In this document: piece after piece, positions 49,627 through 61,960 of the stretch
Position numbering within the stretch: the stretch's first letter is position 1
Layout: the number at the start of each line of letters is the position of its first letter
Origin: Rhizomys pruinosus
Taxonomy: Eukaryota; Chordata; Mammalia; Rodentia; Spalacidae
NCBI GenBank assembly: GCA_009823505.1
Contig: VZQC01006658.1
Coordinates: 261,519-325,518, forward strand
Length of the DNA: 64,000 nucleotides
Reading direction: 5' to 3'
Made by a program: the position numbers and the translations under genes
Notes under the pieces: model-generated
Told to the model about the DNA's origin: nothing
The model's input: the letters and a program-made list of their open reading frames with translations, nothing else
The model's database searches: none

Positions 49627-49835
49627 ATTTCTTTTATGTGTATGAACGTACTGTCTGCATGCAGGTCTGTGCACCCATGTCGTGCAATGCCGCGGAGGTC
49701 AGAAGAGGGCGTTGGATTCCCCTGGAACTGGAGTCAAAGACGGTTCTCAGCCGCCATGTGGGTGCTGGGAATTGAACGTGGGTCCTTTGCAAGAGCAGTC
49801 AGTGCTCTTAACCGCTAGACCCATCTCTCCAGCCC
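49627..49835 (-). mobile_element. B3 SINE without duplication, antisense
   Basis: TTTCTTTTATGTGTATGAACG to CATCTCTCCAGCCC. In sense orientation a complete B3 runs straight into the B1, both inside one 15-bp TSD. Confidence 0.93.
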
Positions 49836-50171
49836 CACAGTCACAGTTTTTGGATACAGGTATTGGATAGGTGTCATAAGCTATTCAACGTTGTAGTTTC
49901 AATTAGCTGGTAAACCAATTACTTTTTGTTGCTGCGATAAGACATGCTTCCTCCAGCAAAGCTATGCCTCCTAAAGGTCCTATGTATGACCTCTCCAAAC
50001 AGCACTAACAACTGAGGACCAAGTATTCAAATACTTGAGGTTATGGGGGATAGTTCTCATTCAAACTGCATTCCATGAGGCTCCATAGGCTCATGGCTAT
50101 ATCATAATGCAAAGCAAATTTAGTCCAACTTTAAAAGTTCCCATAGTCAGTCAGTGTCTGTCTGTCTGTCT

Positions 50172-50303
50172 CTCTCTCTCTGATAAGATCTCACTATGTA
50201 GCCCTGGCTGACCTGGAACTGGCCATATAGACCTTGACATCTACAAGGTAGGCTGGCCTTGAACTCATAAAGATCTACCTGCCTGTGTCTTCCAAGTGCC
50301 TGG
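50172..50303 (-). mobile_element. B1-like SINE, antisense
   Basis: GATAAGATCTCACTATGTAG, AGGTAGGCTGGCCTTGAAC, CTGCCTGTGTCTTCCAAGTG. Confidence 0.68.
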
Positions 50304-51487
50304 TTCCCCGTAGTCTTCAACAGTCTTAACTCTTCAAAAATCCAAAATCTCCTCTAATTATAACCCCTGTTAAATAAAAGACAAATCATATACTTTGAAC
50401 ATACAATAGGATGGAACATACATCAAATTTCCAAAAGAGAAGAAGGAGAATATGGTAAGGAAATACTGGGCCAGAGCAGGACCGAAACCCAGCAGGACAA
50501 ACACCAAGCCCTTCATCCATGTCCAAGTTGCAAAGGGCGTAGATGGCTCTTCCTCTTTCTCTTTGCTGCCTCTGGTGCACATCTTCTTGGGCTGGTTCCA
50601 GTCACTGCATGCAGCTGTCCTTGGTAGATGTCTCAGAGCTCTGGCATCTCCAACAACTTGAGGTCTCCACCACAACCCAACCTTCACTTTTACAACTTCA
50701 CACAGTGGCCTCCCAAGGCCTTCATGCAAGGACTCCAGCCCTATCACACATTGTCTGACCTCAGTGGCACTCTGAAACCTTAGAGAAAAAGAAACTTCCT
50801 TTTTGTTGTTGTTGTTCAAAGCCAATGTTTTATTGAAGCTCTGTGCATTTCATACAAAATTACATTACAAATCAAATCTAGACTGTGCCCCCTCCCTGCC
50901 CCCCTCAACCCACCAGAGCTCATGCATTCTGCCAAACATGTTTTTCATCTTTTTCTCAGTCTCTCTCAAAATTCTCAATGCAGAAGTTTACTGTTTTGAG
51001 CAGAAGTTCACTGTTTCCGTCAGTTCTTTGATGCAGTCTTTTCTGTTGTTGTTATTCCTTCCAATATGCATCACTCCAAAATATACACATATGCATGCCA
51101 CATATATCATAGGTTTTAGCATCTTCAGCTTATGGTTTTTGTTTTAATTAGGCTGAAAGATGTCATGTGTGAAGTCTCCTCCTTGGCAAGCCCAAACCAC
51201 CATCAGTTCTACCCTTGTGTTCCACACTGGGGTTTTCCTTTCCCATGGTCACCAAATGAGGTCCAGTAAGCACCGCGTCCTGTCTTGATCTTCCTGTACT
51301 GGTCTCCATGATACAACCTGGGTAGTCCAACAATGGCAGTCATACTCTGAAGAAGTGGAAGCCCCAGTAGTAGCTCAGTCCACAAATTGGATGTCTCAGC
51401 AGTCCCCATCTGGCACTGAAGGTTTGGAGGATTCTTGGAGAGACCTGAGTCTTCAGTCCATATTGGAAAGTTGAAAAAAGCTGTGTC

Positions 51488-51602
51488 ACAGTCAGGCGTA
51501 GTGGCGCACACCTTTAATCCTAGCACTTGGGAGGCAGAGGCAGGCGGATCTTTGTGAGTTCAAGACCAGCCTGGTCTACAGAGTGAGTTCCAGGACAAAA
51601 AA
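51488..51602 (+). mobile_element. 3'-truncated B1 SINE, sense
   Basis: Perfect 14-bp TSD AAAAAAGCTGTGTC (51474-51487 and 51603-51616). The body stops at GAGTGAGTTCCAGGAC and goes directly to an A run, lacking the last ~35 bp of B1. Confidence 0.94.
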
Positions 51603-51900
51603 AAAAAAGCTGTGTCTTCTCACATCTTTGAAGGATGGCAGAAGCAGTGGCAGTCACAGGGTAGCTACACTTACCAGTAAGACAGGCAAAACAAATGTGC
51701 TCTTTTTTTTTTTTTTTCTTTTTGTCTTTTTACTAAGATCTCAAGTTTTGTATCTGAAGTACAATTTCTCAGGACTTACTGTTTATTTATTTCCAGTTAT
51801 ACTTTCCTTTTGGATGTTTAAGGCCACACAGTTAGCCCATATCAACCAAGGTTTTTGTTTTCTCAAGGTCAGTTGAGGATCTGGTCCTCAAGGGTCACTC

Positions 51901-52280
51901 AGGTTTTTTGGGGGGAGAGGGAGCCCCTGGCTCATTTTGGCTTTTCAATCACCAGTTCCATCCACTTGAGGACAAAGTTAGGTCTTGCTAGACCAGGCTT
52001 CCCTTTTTGAAGCATGAGTAGACTTTCCTCTTTATAGACTGGACATTGGCTGAAGTCCCATTAGTGGATCTCCAAGACCTCCCTGCACAGGAAGACTGGT
52101 GACTCACATTTGCAGGACATTTCAAGAGATGCCCCCATACATAGTCCCCTGGGACTTAGTTGACCTCTCAGGGCAAGGAACAAAAATATCCCTTAAGACC
52201 CTCAGCCAAATTGGTATGGGCTGGTAAGTGTGGTTGTTAAGCATACAGAAAGGATAAGTTACACCAGCCTGATGCTTTTG
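51901..52280. other. single-copy intronic sequence
   Basis: No repeat recognised before the start of the error-rich copy. Confidence 0.4.
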
Positions 52281-52289
52281 CCATTTTTT

Positions 52290-55200
52290 TTTTTCTGTAT
52301 TTTTTTTTTTTTATTTATTTGTATGTGTCTATGGCCATGTACTGTCCTGCGTGCAGGTCGTGCACACCCGTAGTCGTGTATAGCCAGCGGAAGGTCAGAA
52401 GGGGTCTATCGGATTCCCACTGGAACTGGAAGTTCTCCTGGAATGGAGTTACGACGGTTCTAGCCCCATGTGTGTGGGGAGTCGAACCGGGTCCTCCATC
52501 TGCAAGAGCAGTCGGTGCGCTGAACCGCTCGCTAACCAGCTCCAGCCCCATTTTCTGTATTTTTGAGAACAGGTGCGCTACCATAGCCCGCTGGTGCGCA
52601 ACTCTGTAGCCAGGCTGCCTTAGAACGCACAGAAATTCTGCCTGCCTCTGGCCTCCCAGTGCGGGGAATTAAAGGCATTGCCACCACGCTGCCTAAATGA
52701 GGTTCTTAGCTGGCCGTGATGGTGTGCCGGAGAATTGACGCCAGGTCCTCCTGGCAAGAGACAGTCGGCGCTCTTAACACTGAGACCACGTACCATCCTC
52801 CACGCCTGAGCTGAATACTTATTAATCTACTCTATAACGTATTTTAGAAAATGCTTGACAAAAGCTCAAGTAGAACCTGTGTAAAAATAACTAAGAAGCA
52901 CTCCAAAAATAATACATGTGGGTATGACTAATGTCAATGACAAACTAGTTTTTTTCTGCTCATTCCTTTGATCTACTATTCTCTACAAATATTCATGTGA
53001 TATCCTTCATCCATAATACAAAAAATTCCTAAACCTGAAAATACAATGGTAGATTAGTTTCTAGAAACCCAAGATCCTCCTTACTCATCGGGAATTCTTT
53101 ATTTAGCCTCTAAAAGCGAGTACTCCTATGTGGAAACATTGCCAAGTTCAGCTGCCAGTTAGGGATGGACCCTCTGCATCCTTCAATCGCATTAGCAGAA
53201 GCTTTTGAATGTTGAAGCAATTGCATTCTAGGAGCAGAAACCACTAGGCCTTCTCTCCTTTCACAATAGGAAGGTTAACTAGGTGGAATCTTGAGCTGAG
53301 GGCACCTTCCCAGTGTTACAGTGTAGAGTGGGAGGCCTCTTCTTGGTGGGGCTATTCTCTTTAACAGACTCTTTTCCAGCATGGCCTTGACTGTAATATT
53401 AGGTTCGCCCTAGGTGCTCTTTTCTCTCAAACGTCAGTTTTTTGATTTCTTCTGCTCCACTTGTTCGTTTTCATGTATACCGGATAAGAATCAGCAGTAA
53501 TAACTGGTACCATGGACTTATAGTTCTACTGTCCTTGAACTTTTCCTTCTCGTCCTCACAAGTAGATTAGTGTAATTTTAATTTAGCCTCAGGCAAGTTC
53601 GTTAGGGACTTGGAGAACGGCATCCTAACGCAAGATTCTTGGCTCAAATATCACATGATGGCCTCTAGGCTAGTGGATTAATATTGCCCCTCTTTGGAAC
53701 CTCATGAGCCAGGGATGTCCAAATTACTCTTGACAATAAACACTGTCTTCCAGCTGTTCAGGCCCTATTTGCCGCTTTCAGGCTCTGCTTATCACCAATC
53801 CATTGGCTTTTTTAGTCGCAGTCAAAGCCCTTCTAAAAAGAAAGAAAAAAAAATGAAGGTCAGGTTCTTCACAGCAAAAGCTTACTCTCTGGAGCCAAGT
53901 TCTTTTAAGAAATATTATTTTATTCTTTTACCCTTTTCAAGACAAGTATCTCCTGGACTCGCAGCTGTCCTGGAAACTCACTCGTAACCAGGCTGGGCCT
54001 TGAACCTACAAAGATCCACTGCCTGCCTCTTGCCTCCCAGTGCTAGGATGAAAGGCATGTGCCAACCATGCCCGGCTGAAAATATGTTATTCCTTTTATT
54101 ATTGTGTTAATGTGTATGAGAGTGTATTGCCTGTATGCAAGTGCACCCGTGTCATGCAATGTGACATGGAGGTCTGAAGAGAGGCTCAGATTTCCTAAGA
54201 ATGGGTTACGGACTTATTAGCTGGCGCATTGTAGGTGCTGAGGGACCAACCTGGGTCTTTTGCAAGAGCATCGCAGTGCTCTAACTGGTTGAGGCCATCT
54301 CTGCAGTCCCTTCCACTACAGTTTTTTAAAGAAATTTATTTTATTTGATGTGTATAATGTTTTCCTCGCATGTAATGGTAAGTGCACCCATGTCATACGT
54401 CCCGTGGAGGTCAGAAGAAGGGGCTTAGACTCCCGTGAACGGAGTTACACCCGAGTGTTAGCGGCTTATGTGTGTGGCTAGGACTGAACATCTACTTAGC
54501 AAGGCTCCAGCGCAGCCTGGACAAAGGGAGAACCTGTCCCAAAAAGACAGTAATAATAATAATAATAATATATTGAGAAAAGTGTTCTCATGCCATTAGA
54601 CCCCAGAGAAAGTGCAAATTAAGACTACTTAAGAATCCTCATTTCGCTCATAAGCAAAATGCGGTTTCAAAAAGTCAATGACAATAGATGCTGGTGAGGT
54701 TGGTGAGGCAAGGAGGAACCAATTATGCACTGTGGGTAGAGTGATAGAGTGATGTTAAGCCCATCTAGCAAAGAGAAAGACCAGTCAGTGGGAAGTTCCA
54801 ATGCCATTGACGATTCTTGCAATTCTCTTGCCCTGCCTCCGTAGTGCGGTGTGATTACATACAGGCATAATACCAAACCACTATTCCCCCCTATATATTA
54901 GGGTACGTTTATAAGTGCCTAATAAGTTTTATCAGAATGAACCCCCAGTGTCAGGTATCAATAAATGACAGTGTATTTGTCCTACAGCCTAAGGAAAGGG
55001 AATTGTGAGAAGGCAAGCCCAGACTCATTAGGGGTAGTGCGCATATAGTGTGTTGTGTGGTGTGGTGTGTGGTGTATCCCTAATGTGTGAGGAATAACCT
55101 GTCACTGCTTTCAATTAGGAATAGATGAAACAGTGAGATCACTACAAGGACCTGGCCTGTGACAGGAACGTGTGTGTGTGTGTGTTGCGTGTGTGTTTGT

Positions 55201-58200
55201 TGTGTAGTGTGTGTGTGTGGTGTGTATTAACCTCACATGTGTGTGAGGAATAATACTGCGTTCTAATATAATGGAATAGATGAAACAAAGTTGGAGATCA
55301 CTGACGCAGAACCTGGCCTGATCACAGGACTTGTGTGTGTGGTGTGTGGTGTGTGTTAGTGTGTGTGGTGTGTGTACCCTAATGTGTAGGAATAATAACT
55401 GCTTTCCAAATTTAGGGAATAGATGAAACAGGTGAGATCACTACACAGGACCTGGCCTGTGACAGGAACGTGTGTGGGTGTGTGTTGTGTGATGTGTGTG
55501 ATGTGTGTGTGTTATCCCTATGTGTGAGGAATAATACTGCTTTCCAATTAGGGAAGAGGTGAAACGGTGAGATCACTTATACAGGGACCGGCTTGTCACA
55601 GGGACATTGATGTATTGTGAGCTCTGCGTGGCCTGGGCGAGTTGAGTGGTGTGCCAAAAAGCTCTGTGTGTCAACGGAAGGATGGTGGACCATATACAGT
55701 AGAGACTTCAGAGGACACTGAGGATGGGACAATGCTGGTGTCACCAGATCTGTGACACCAGCTCCTAGAGGTCTAGTTTGGCTACTTCTAAGCACCCCAA
55801 CCCCCACACACACCTTCCCTGCCCCGGCTGTGGCTCTACAGATGGACCTTCCGTTTATTCTGATCTTGATGCATTGTTTCTAGAGGAGGGCAGGATTCTG
55901 ATCTTTAGAAAGATTCTAAGAAAAGTCCCATCGAGATTTCCTGAGATCTCCTGAGAATTCAATCAGTGACCAGCACCTGTGGCCCCGGGGTTGGAGGCTG
56001 GCATGTTCTTGGGGCTTCGGTTGCCCTGGGTAGGCCATCTGCTGGTGGCTTTTGGGTGGTAACGGGCGGGGGCAGAGTTGAAAACCTCGGCCAGGGGCCT
56101 GAGAGCCAAGGTCAGGATTTTTTTACTTCTCTGTCCTGGCCATGGTCCTGGGTAGCAACACCAATCTGTTCTCCATCCCGCTCCCCGAGCGTTGGCAGGC
56201 CCTGGAGGGTCACTTGGGAAGCGCAGCAGTGGGGCACCTGCTCTCTGCATGGGCTTGGCTTATCCCATTCCCCTAGCACAGGGCAGGGCTAGTGTGGAGC
56301 TTTGTGCCTAGCAAGAGTGGGAGTGGCCAGCCAGTCACAACTGTGGATCAGGAGCTGCAGGGCCACACAGGGCCAGGAACATGCCCCAGGGCCTTGTGAA
56401 CCCTCTGCCCCGCTCTCTCTGGGACGGACCCAGTCTTGGGGACATAGAGTGCAGGTCCTCAGAAAACGTCCTTTGTGGGCCAGTCTGACATGAATGGTCT
56501 CACGTTCTCCCAGGCTTCTGGGTCCAAACCAGGGTGTGAGAGTGCAAGGCAAACACCGAGCCCACCGTGTCTGACAAAGAGAGCCAATAGGAAGGCCATG
56601 GGCTGACCGCCTTCACCTTAACTCACCTGACATCCTACTTTCACAGTACTTCTCCAAACCACTTCACAGCGTTTGGACTGTGCTCGAAATCAAGGCCCCA
56701 GAGAACCAAGTGCCAACATCAAAGTAACAGCGCTTTACGTATTAGAATATTAATCATATTCAGATATTAATCTCAACATTAAATAAACCCGTGATGGGTA
56801 AGTGTCCCTCCATCCTGCTTAGAGGTTCAGACCATCCACGCAAGGGCTTTTGGTTTAAGAACAATGATGACGAGCGGAGGGTGGGGTGGAGGGGTGGGTG
56901 GTGGGATGGGGGCATCCATCTAATCCTCTATTTGGAAACGTAAGTTTTTGGAGCCAGCCTGGCGCTACAAGTGAGTTCCAGAGTCTAGCCAGCCAAAGCT
57001 TATAGTGACCTAGTCTCAAAAAAAAAAAAAAAAAGCCTGTGATTGAGGGCGGCAGATATCTTGTAATATCGCTTGCTTTCTATGCTCCTAGAGGCAGAGC
57101 ATGGGGGGGGTGTCTCTGTAGATCTATGTGTCACAATAGCAATTCAGACTACTATCTGAGGGCAACAGAGTAAACCTCGCTCAAAACAACAGAAAAAAAA
57201 AAAAGCTTTTTTTTTGATTATTCGTTTAGTTTTGTTTGTTTTTTTTTTGGTCTTTATGAGGCAGGGTCTTTCTGTTCTATATATTTCTTGGAGCCACCCA
57301 TTTAGCTGAGCCCACCTAGGAACCCCCTGCACAAATGACTGCTAGTCAGGTGGCGCCGAGGCATGAGATTAAGAGCGCAACACGCCCAGGAAATAAATGT
57401 CTTTCTAGTAGTCTTATCTGTATCTGTATCAATATCTTTATCGTTTGTAGGTGCGCACTCATAAGAAAGCACCTTCCTTGTATCTCAGCCCAAGTGCAAT
57501 CTCCTCCCAAAGCGGCCTGACTCAGATCCCTAAAATTGCCGCCAGTTAATCGCTGAGGCCAGCCTCTCTAGCCATCTTGCCGCCGTAGTGCTGGGAATGA
57601 ACAGGCGTCCTTTGCAAGAGAGAGTGTAGCTTACGCTGAGAACACTCAGTCGAAGAACCCCAAGCTAAAAATTTCTTTTAATTTGACAAGTATTTTTTTC
57701 ATTTATTTTTATTATTATGTGTATAAATAGTGTTCTTAACACAGTGGAACTATCTGTTAATTTTTATTAGTTGTTACTGTGTATGGTTTGTCTAGTGGGC
57801 ACCAAGGCATCTCAGTGCACGGAGGCAGAAGGGTGTCTGGTATCCCCTGAAATGGATTCAAGGAGCAGTTCGTTAACCACATGATGGGTGCTGGGGAATT
57901 ACGAACCCAGGTCTTCTGCAGAGCAATCAGGGTCTAACTGCTAAGCCACCTCCTCCAAAACCAGAAGAGCCTTATGATTCTTTTAAAGAACTTTCTGTTT
58001 GCCTATTATTGTTATTTAATTACAATCTGATTACCAGTTGAATTGTAATTTAATTTAATTTTTATGTGTATATGAGTGCTGCTATGTGTGTAGCACCCAT
58101 GCGTCGTGCAGATGGACGGAGCAAGGACAGAAGAGGTCGTCGTATACGACCCTGGAAATCAAGAAGACGTTTACGCATCACCAGCGCCATGTGGTGTCTG

Positions 58201-59111
58201 GGATGGAACCCAGGGTCCTTCTGCGAAGAAACACCGCAATGCTTAACCACTGAGTAGCTCTCTCCAGCCCCTTCATAAATTTTTAAAACATTTTTACTAT
58301 CTTCATAGGTATGTCGTGACGTCTGCGTAGCCAAAAGCGAAGGCTATTCGAAGATACTGCATTCTCATGGCTGGTTTGAACAGGTTTGTAAACGTTCTTT
58401 AAACCGGCCAACTTCGGACCGCTATGTAATTTTAAGACCCGAGAGTGCTAGCTTTTGTTGGTGGACTCCGGCTTTGTGTAAGGCAAGTACTCTCCTAATG
58501 AGCTGAATTCATAATCCCCATAGCTTCTTTTTGACCACAGTGGGAACTCAGCCTTCTCTGAGGCAAACCATAGATCTATAGAATATACTTAGAGGTTCCT
58601 GGAGAAGTGGAGTGTCTGGATGTAGTGTGGGCCACAGACACTGCCAGCACGTGAGAAAGAACTGAGGTAGGCCAATCGGGGTCCCTAGAAATGCTGTGGC
58701 TCATACAAGGTCATGCTGTTTGCTGTAGGACTGAGCCAAAGTACTCATCACAAGGCACTCGTCACTATAGAGTGTGAAGGCAAGAAGGAAGGAGGAGGAA
58801 ATCATGCAGTGACAATGGCCGAGGTTGTTGGCTCGTTCCATACCATCCTTAGAAACTGCCTTTTATTAATGTATTTTGTGGTAATGAGTGTACATCTGCA
58901 ATGTATGTAATCTACCTGTGATCATGCATGCTCATGAGGCAGAACAGAGGGTCTGATCCAGCTTGACGTTAGTGTTGTTAGCATACGTGTGGTGGGGTGT
59001 TGTATCTTATCCGGTCTTTGTAGAGGACAGCCGTGCTCTTACTAATTCATCTTTCTACCCCAAAAGCTGCTTTTTATTTACCATTATTAAATTTTTAATT
59101 ATTTATTGTTA
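52290..59111 (+). repeat. error-rich duplicate of 59.1-64 kb (copy A)
   Basis: Colinear with the downstream copy: antisense B3 (52315 vs 59113), B1 and B3 head (52560-52795 vs 59328-59570), unique blocks (AAGTTCAGCTGCCAGTTAGG at 53144 vs 59890), L1 piece, minisatellite, and the block around 56300-56570 (vs 62610-62880). Outside the minisatellite it is 3-5% longer because of scattered inserted bases. The part 57700-59111 corresponds to sequence near and past the window end. Any ORF here is unreliable. Confidence 0.88.
55075..55612 (+). repeat. ~135-bp minisatellite, 4 units (copy A)
   Basis: Units begin TATCCCTAATGTGTGAGG-like at 55075, 55225, 55375 and 55513, separated by TG runs. Confidence 0.88.
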
Positions 59112-59112
59112 N
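59112..59112. other. single-N assembly join
   Basis: Exactly at the change from the error-rich copy to clean sequence. Confidence 0.85.
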
Positions 59113-59327
59113 TGTGTATGAATGTACTGTCTGCATGCAGGTCTGTGCACCCGTGTCGTGTAATGCCGCGGAGGTCAGAAGAGGGTCTCGGATTCCCCTG
59201 GAACTGGAGTTCTCCTGGAATTGGAGTTACAGACGGTTCTTAGCCGCCATGTGGGTGCTGGGGATCGAACCCGGGTCCTCTGCAAGAGCGTCGGTGCTCT
59301 TAACCGCTAGGCTATCTCTCCAGCCCC
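59113..59327 (-). mobile_element. B3 SINE with internal duplication, antisense
   Basis: TGTGTATGAATGTACTGTCTG ... GGTGCTGGGGATCGAACCCG ... GGCTATCTCTCCAGCCCC. Confidence 0.93.
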
Positions 59328-59572
59328 TTTTTCTGTATTTTTGAGACAGGGTCTCTCCATAGCCTCAGCTGGTCTGGAACTCTGTAGACCAGGCTGGCCT
59401 TGAACTCACAGAAATCTGCCTGCCTCTGCCTCCCAGTGCTGGGATTAAAGGCATGTGCCACCACGCTGGCTTAAAGAAGGTTCTTAGCTGCCGTGTGGGT
59501 GCCGGGAATTGAACCCAGGTCCTCTGCAAGAGCAGTCGGCGCTCTTAACCACTGAGCCATCTCTCCATCCCT
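59328..59572 (-). mobile_element. composite B3-B1 SINE, antisense
   Basis: B1 59328-59470 (TTTTTGAGACAGGGTCTCTC ... GCCACCACGCTGGC) joined at once to B3 head 59471-59572 (TTAAAGAAGGTTCTTAGCTG ... GAGCCATCTCTCCATCCC). Same junction as 13668 and 29105. The corresponding TSD is not clear. Confidence 0.8.
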
Positions 59573-60639
59573 GAGCCTGATACTTTTAACTACTCTATAA
59601 TATTTTAGAAAATGCTTGGACAAAAGCTCAAGTAGCCTTGTATAAAAATACTAAGAAGCACTCCTATAAAATAAATACTGTGGTTAGACATAATGTCATG
59701 ACAAACTAGTTTTTTTCTGCATTCCTTTGATCTTCTATTACTCTAAAATATTCATGTATATCCTTCATCCATATACCAAAAATTCCTAACTCTGAAAATA
59801 AATGGTAGATTAGTTCTAGAACCCAAGAATCCTCCTTACTCATGCATCTTTTATGCCTCTAAAGCTAGTACTATGTGGACAACACTGCCAAGTTCAGCTG
59901 CCAGTTAGGGATGGACCCTCTGCATCCTTCAATCGCATTAGCAGAAGCTTTTGAATGTTGAAGCAATTGCATTCTAGGAGCAGAAAACCACTTAGGCTTT
60001 CTCCTTTCACAAATAGGAAGGTTAACTAGGTGGGATCTTGGCCTGAGGGCACCTTCCCAGTGTTACAGTGTAGAGTGGGAGGCCTCTTCTTGGTGGGGCT
60101 ATTCTCTTTAACAGACTCTTTTCCAGCATGTGCCTTGACTGTAATATTAGGTTCCCTAGTGCTTTTTCTCTCCAAACTGTACATTGTATTTCTTTCTGCT
60201 CCACTTGTTCTTTTTCATGTATACCGGCATAAGAATCAGCAGTAATAACTGTACCATGGACTTAATGTTCTACTGTCTTGAAATTTCCTCTGCCAAAGTA
60301 ATTAGTGTATTTTAAATTTAGCCTCAGGCAAGTTCTTAGGACTTGGGTAGAACGCTACCAGATTCTTGGCTCAAATATCACATGATGGCCTCTAGGCTAG
60401 TTATTAATATTGCTCCCCTCTGAACCCTCATGAGCCAGGGATGTCCAAATTACTCTTGACAATACTGTCTTCCAGGATCCTATTGCCCTGTTCAGCTCTG
60501 CTTATACCAATCAATTGCTTTTTTAGTCCAAAGTTCCAAAGCCTTCTAAAAAAGAAAAGAAAAAAAAAATGAAGGTCAGGTTCTTCACAGCAAAAGCTTA
60601 CTCTCTGGAGCCAAGTTCTTTTAAGAAATATTATTTATT

Positions 60640-60791
60640 TATTTAGCCTTTTCAAGACAAGGTATCCCTGTGTAGCTCCAGCTGTCCTGGAACTCACTCT
60701 GTACACCAGGCTGGCCTTGAACTCACAAAGATCCGCCTGCCTCTGCCTCCCAAGTGCTAGGATTAAAGGCATGTGCCACCATGCCCGGCTG
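60640..60791 (-). mobile_element. B1 SINE, antisense
   Basis: TTTTCAAGACAAGGTATCCC to GTGCCACCATGCCCGGC. 59573-60639 is single-copy. Confidence 0.9.
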
Positions 60792-60794
60792 AAA

Positions 60795-61012
60795 TATTTA
60801 TTCCTTTTATTATTATTTTTAATGTGTATGAGTGTATTGCCTGTATGCAAGTGCACCCGTTTCATGCAGTACCCATGGAGGTCAGAGGAGGACATCAGAT
60901 TTCCTAGAATGGAGTTACGGACAGTTATTAGCTGCCTTGTAGGTGCTGGGAACCAAACCTGGGTCTTTTGCAAGAGCAGTCAGTGCTCTTACTGTTGAGC
61001 CATCTCTCTGGC
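60795..61012 (-). mobile_element. B3-type SINE, antisense
   Basis: TTAATGTGTATGAGTGTATTG ... GGTGCTGGGAACCAAACC ... GAGCCATCTCTCTGGCCC. Confidence 0.86.
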
Positions 61013-61014
61013 CC

Positions 61015-61258
61015 TTTAGTTTTTTAAGAAATATTATTTTATTTGATGTGTATAAGTGTTTTGCATGTATGTAAGTGCACCCATGTCATACGATCCCTGT
61101 GGAGGTCAGAAGAGGGCTTAAGACCCCTGGAACTGGAGTTACCGTTGTTAGCTGCTATGTGTGTGCTAGGAACTGAACTCTACTTAGCAAGCTCCAGGCC
61201 AGCTGGGACTAAAGGGAGACCCTGTCTCAAAAAGACAGTAATAATAATAATAATAATA
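61015..61258. mobile_element. antisense B3 fragment joined to sense B1 tail
   Basis: B3 part 61015-61180 (GATGTGTATAAGTGTTTTGC ... GTGTGCTAGGAACTGAACTC) then B1 3' part 61185-61233 (AGCAAGCTCCAGGCCAGCTG ... CTCAAAAAGAC) and a TAA repeat. Confidence 0.7.
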
Positions 61259-61264
61259 AATTTA

Positions 61265-61480
61265 AAAAGTGTTCTCAATGCCATTAGCCACCAGAGAAAT
61301 GCAAATTAAGACTACTTTAAGAATCCATTTCGCTCTAGTCAAAAATGGCTGTTATCAAAAAGTCAAATGACAATAGATGCTGGTGAGGTTGTGAGGCAGG
61401 AGGAACCATTATTCACTGTGGGTGAGTGAATAGGATGATGTAGCCACTAAGGAAGTCAGTGTGGAAGTTTCTCAAATGGC
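61265..61480 (+). mobile_element. L1 ORF2 3' fragment, sense
   Basis: GTTCTCAATGCCATTAGCCA, AGAGAAATGCAAATTAAGAC, GACAATAGATGCTGGTGAGG, GTCAGTGTGGAAGTTTCTC are recognisable L1 ORF2-end motifs. Copy A counterpart is about 54570-54790. Confidence 0.8.
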
Positions 61481-61687
61481 CTTAATCTCTTGATTCTCTG
61501 CCCTAGCCTCCGTAGTGCTGTGATTACAGGCATATACCACCACTCCCCTATATATTAGGGTACTTTTAAGTGCCTAATAAGTTTATCAGAATGAACCCCA
61601 TTGTAGGTATCAATAAATGAACAGTGTATTTGTCCTAGCCTAAGGAAAGGGAATTGTAAGCAGAGCCAGCTCATTAGGGGTAGTGCC

Positions 61688-61693
<6 letters not shown>

Positions 61694-61723
<30 letters not shown>

Positions 61724-61811
61724 CCCTAATGTGTGAGGAATAATACTGCTTTCCAATTAGGGAATAGATGAAACAGGTGAGATCACTACAAAGGACCTGG
61801 CCTGTGACAGG

Positions 61812-61856
<45 letters not shown>

Positions 61857-61960
61857 ATCCCTAATGTGTGAGGAATAATACTGCTTTCCAATTAGGGAAT
61901 AGGTGAAACAGGTGAGATCACTTATACAGGACCTGGCTTGTCACAGGGACATTGTGTATT
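61694..61960 (+). repeat. 135-bp minisatellite, 2 units (copy B)
   Basis: TATCCCTAATGTGTGAGG at 61721 and 61856, each followed by the same ~95-bp body; TG runs separate the units. Confidence 0.92.

Larger units (their letters stand above)
49900..51900 (-). mobile_element. long rodent repeat, probably L1/Lx-type 3' region, antisense
   Basis: Several blocks familiar from rodent genomes: TGAGGAAATACTGG-like GTAAGGAAATACTGGGCC, TCTTGGGCTGGTTCCAGTC, CTCTGGCATCTCCAAC, TGGCACTGAAGGTTTGGAGG. Interrupted by a B1-like copy (50172-50303) and a B1 (51488). Family and limits are uncertain; orientation is a guess from poly-T side. Confidence 0.45.

Noticed and set aside
49225..49674. Open frames of LP, RQ and AE dipeptides
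   Set aside because: Pure product of the (CTGCCT)25 array inside a B1.
50370..50825. 151-codon minus-strand ORF
   Set aside because: Lies in a common rodent interspersed repeat region and matches no known coding part.
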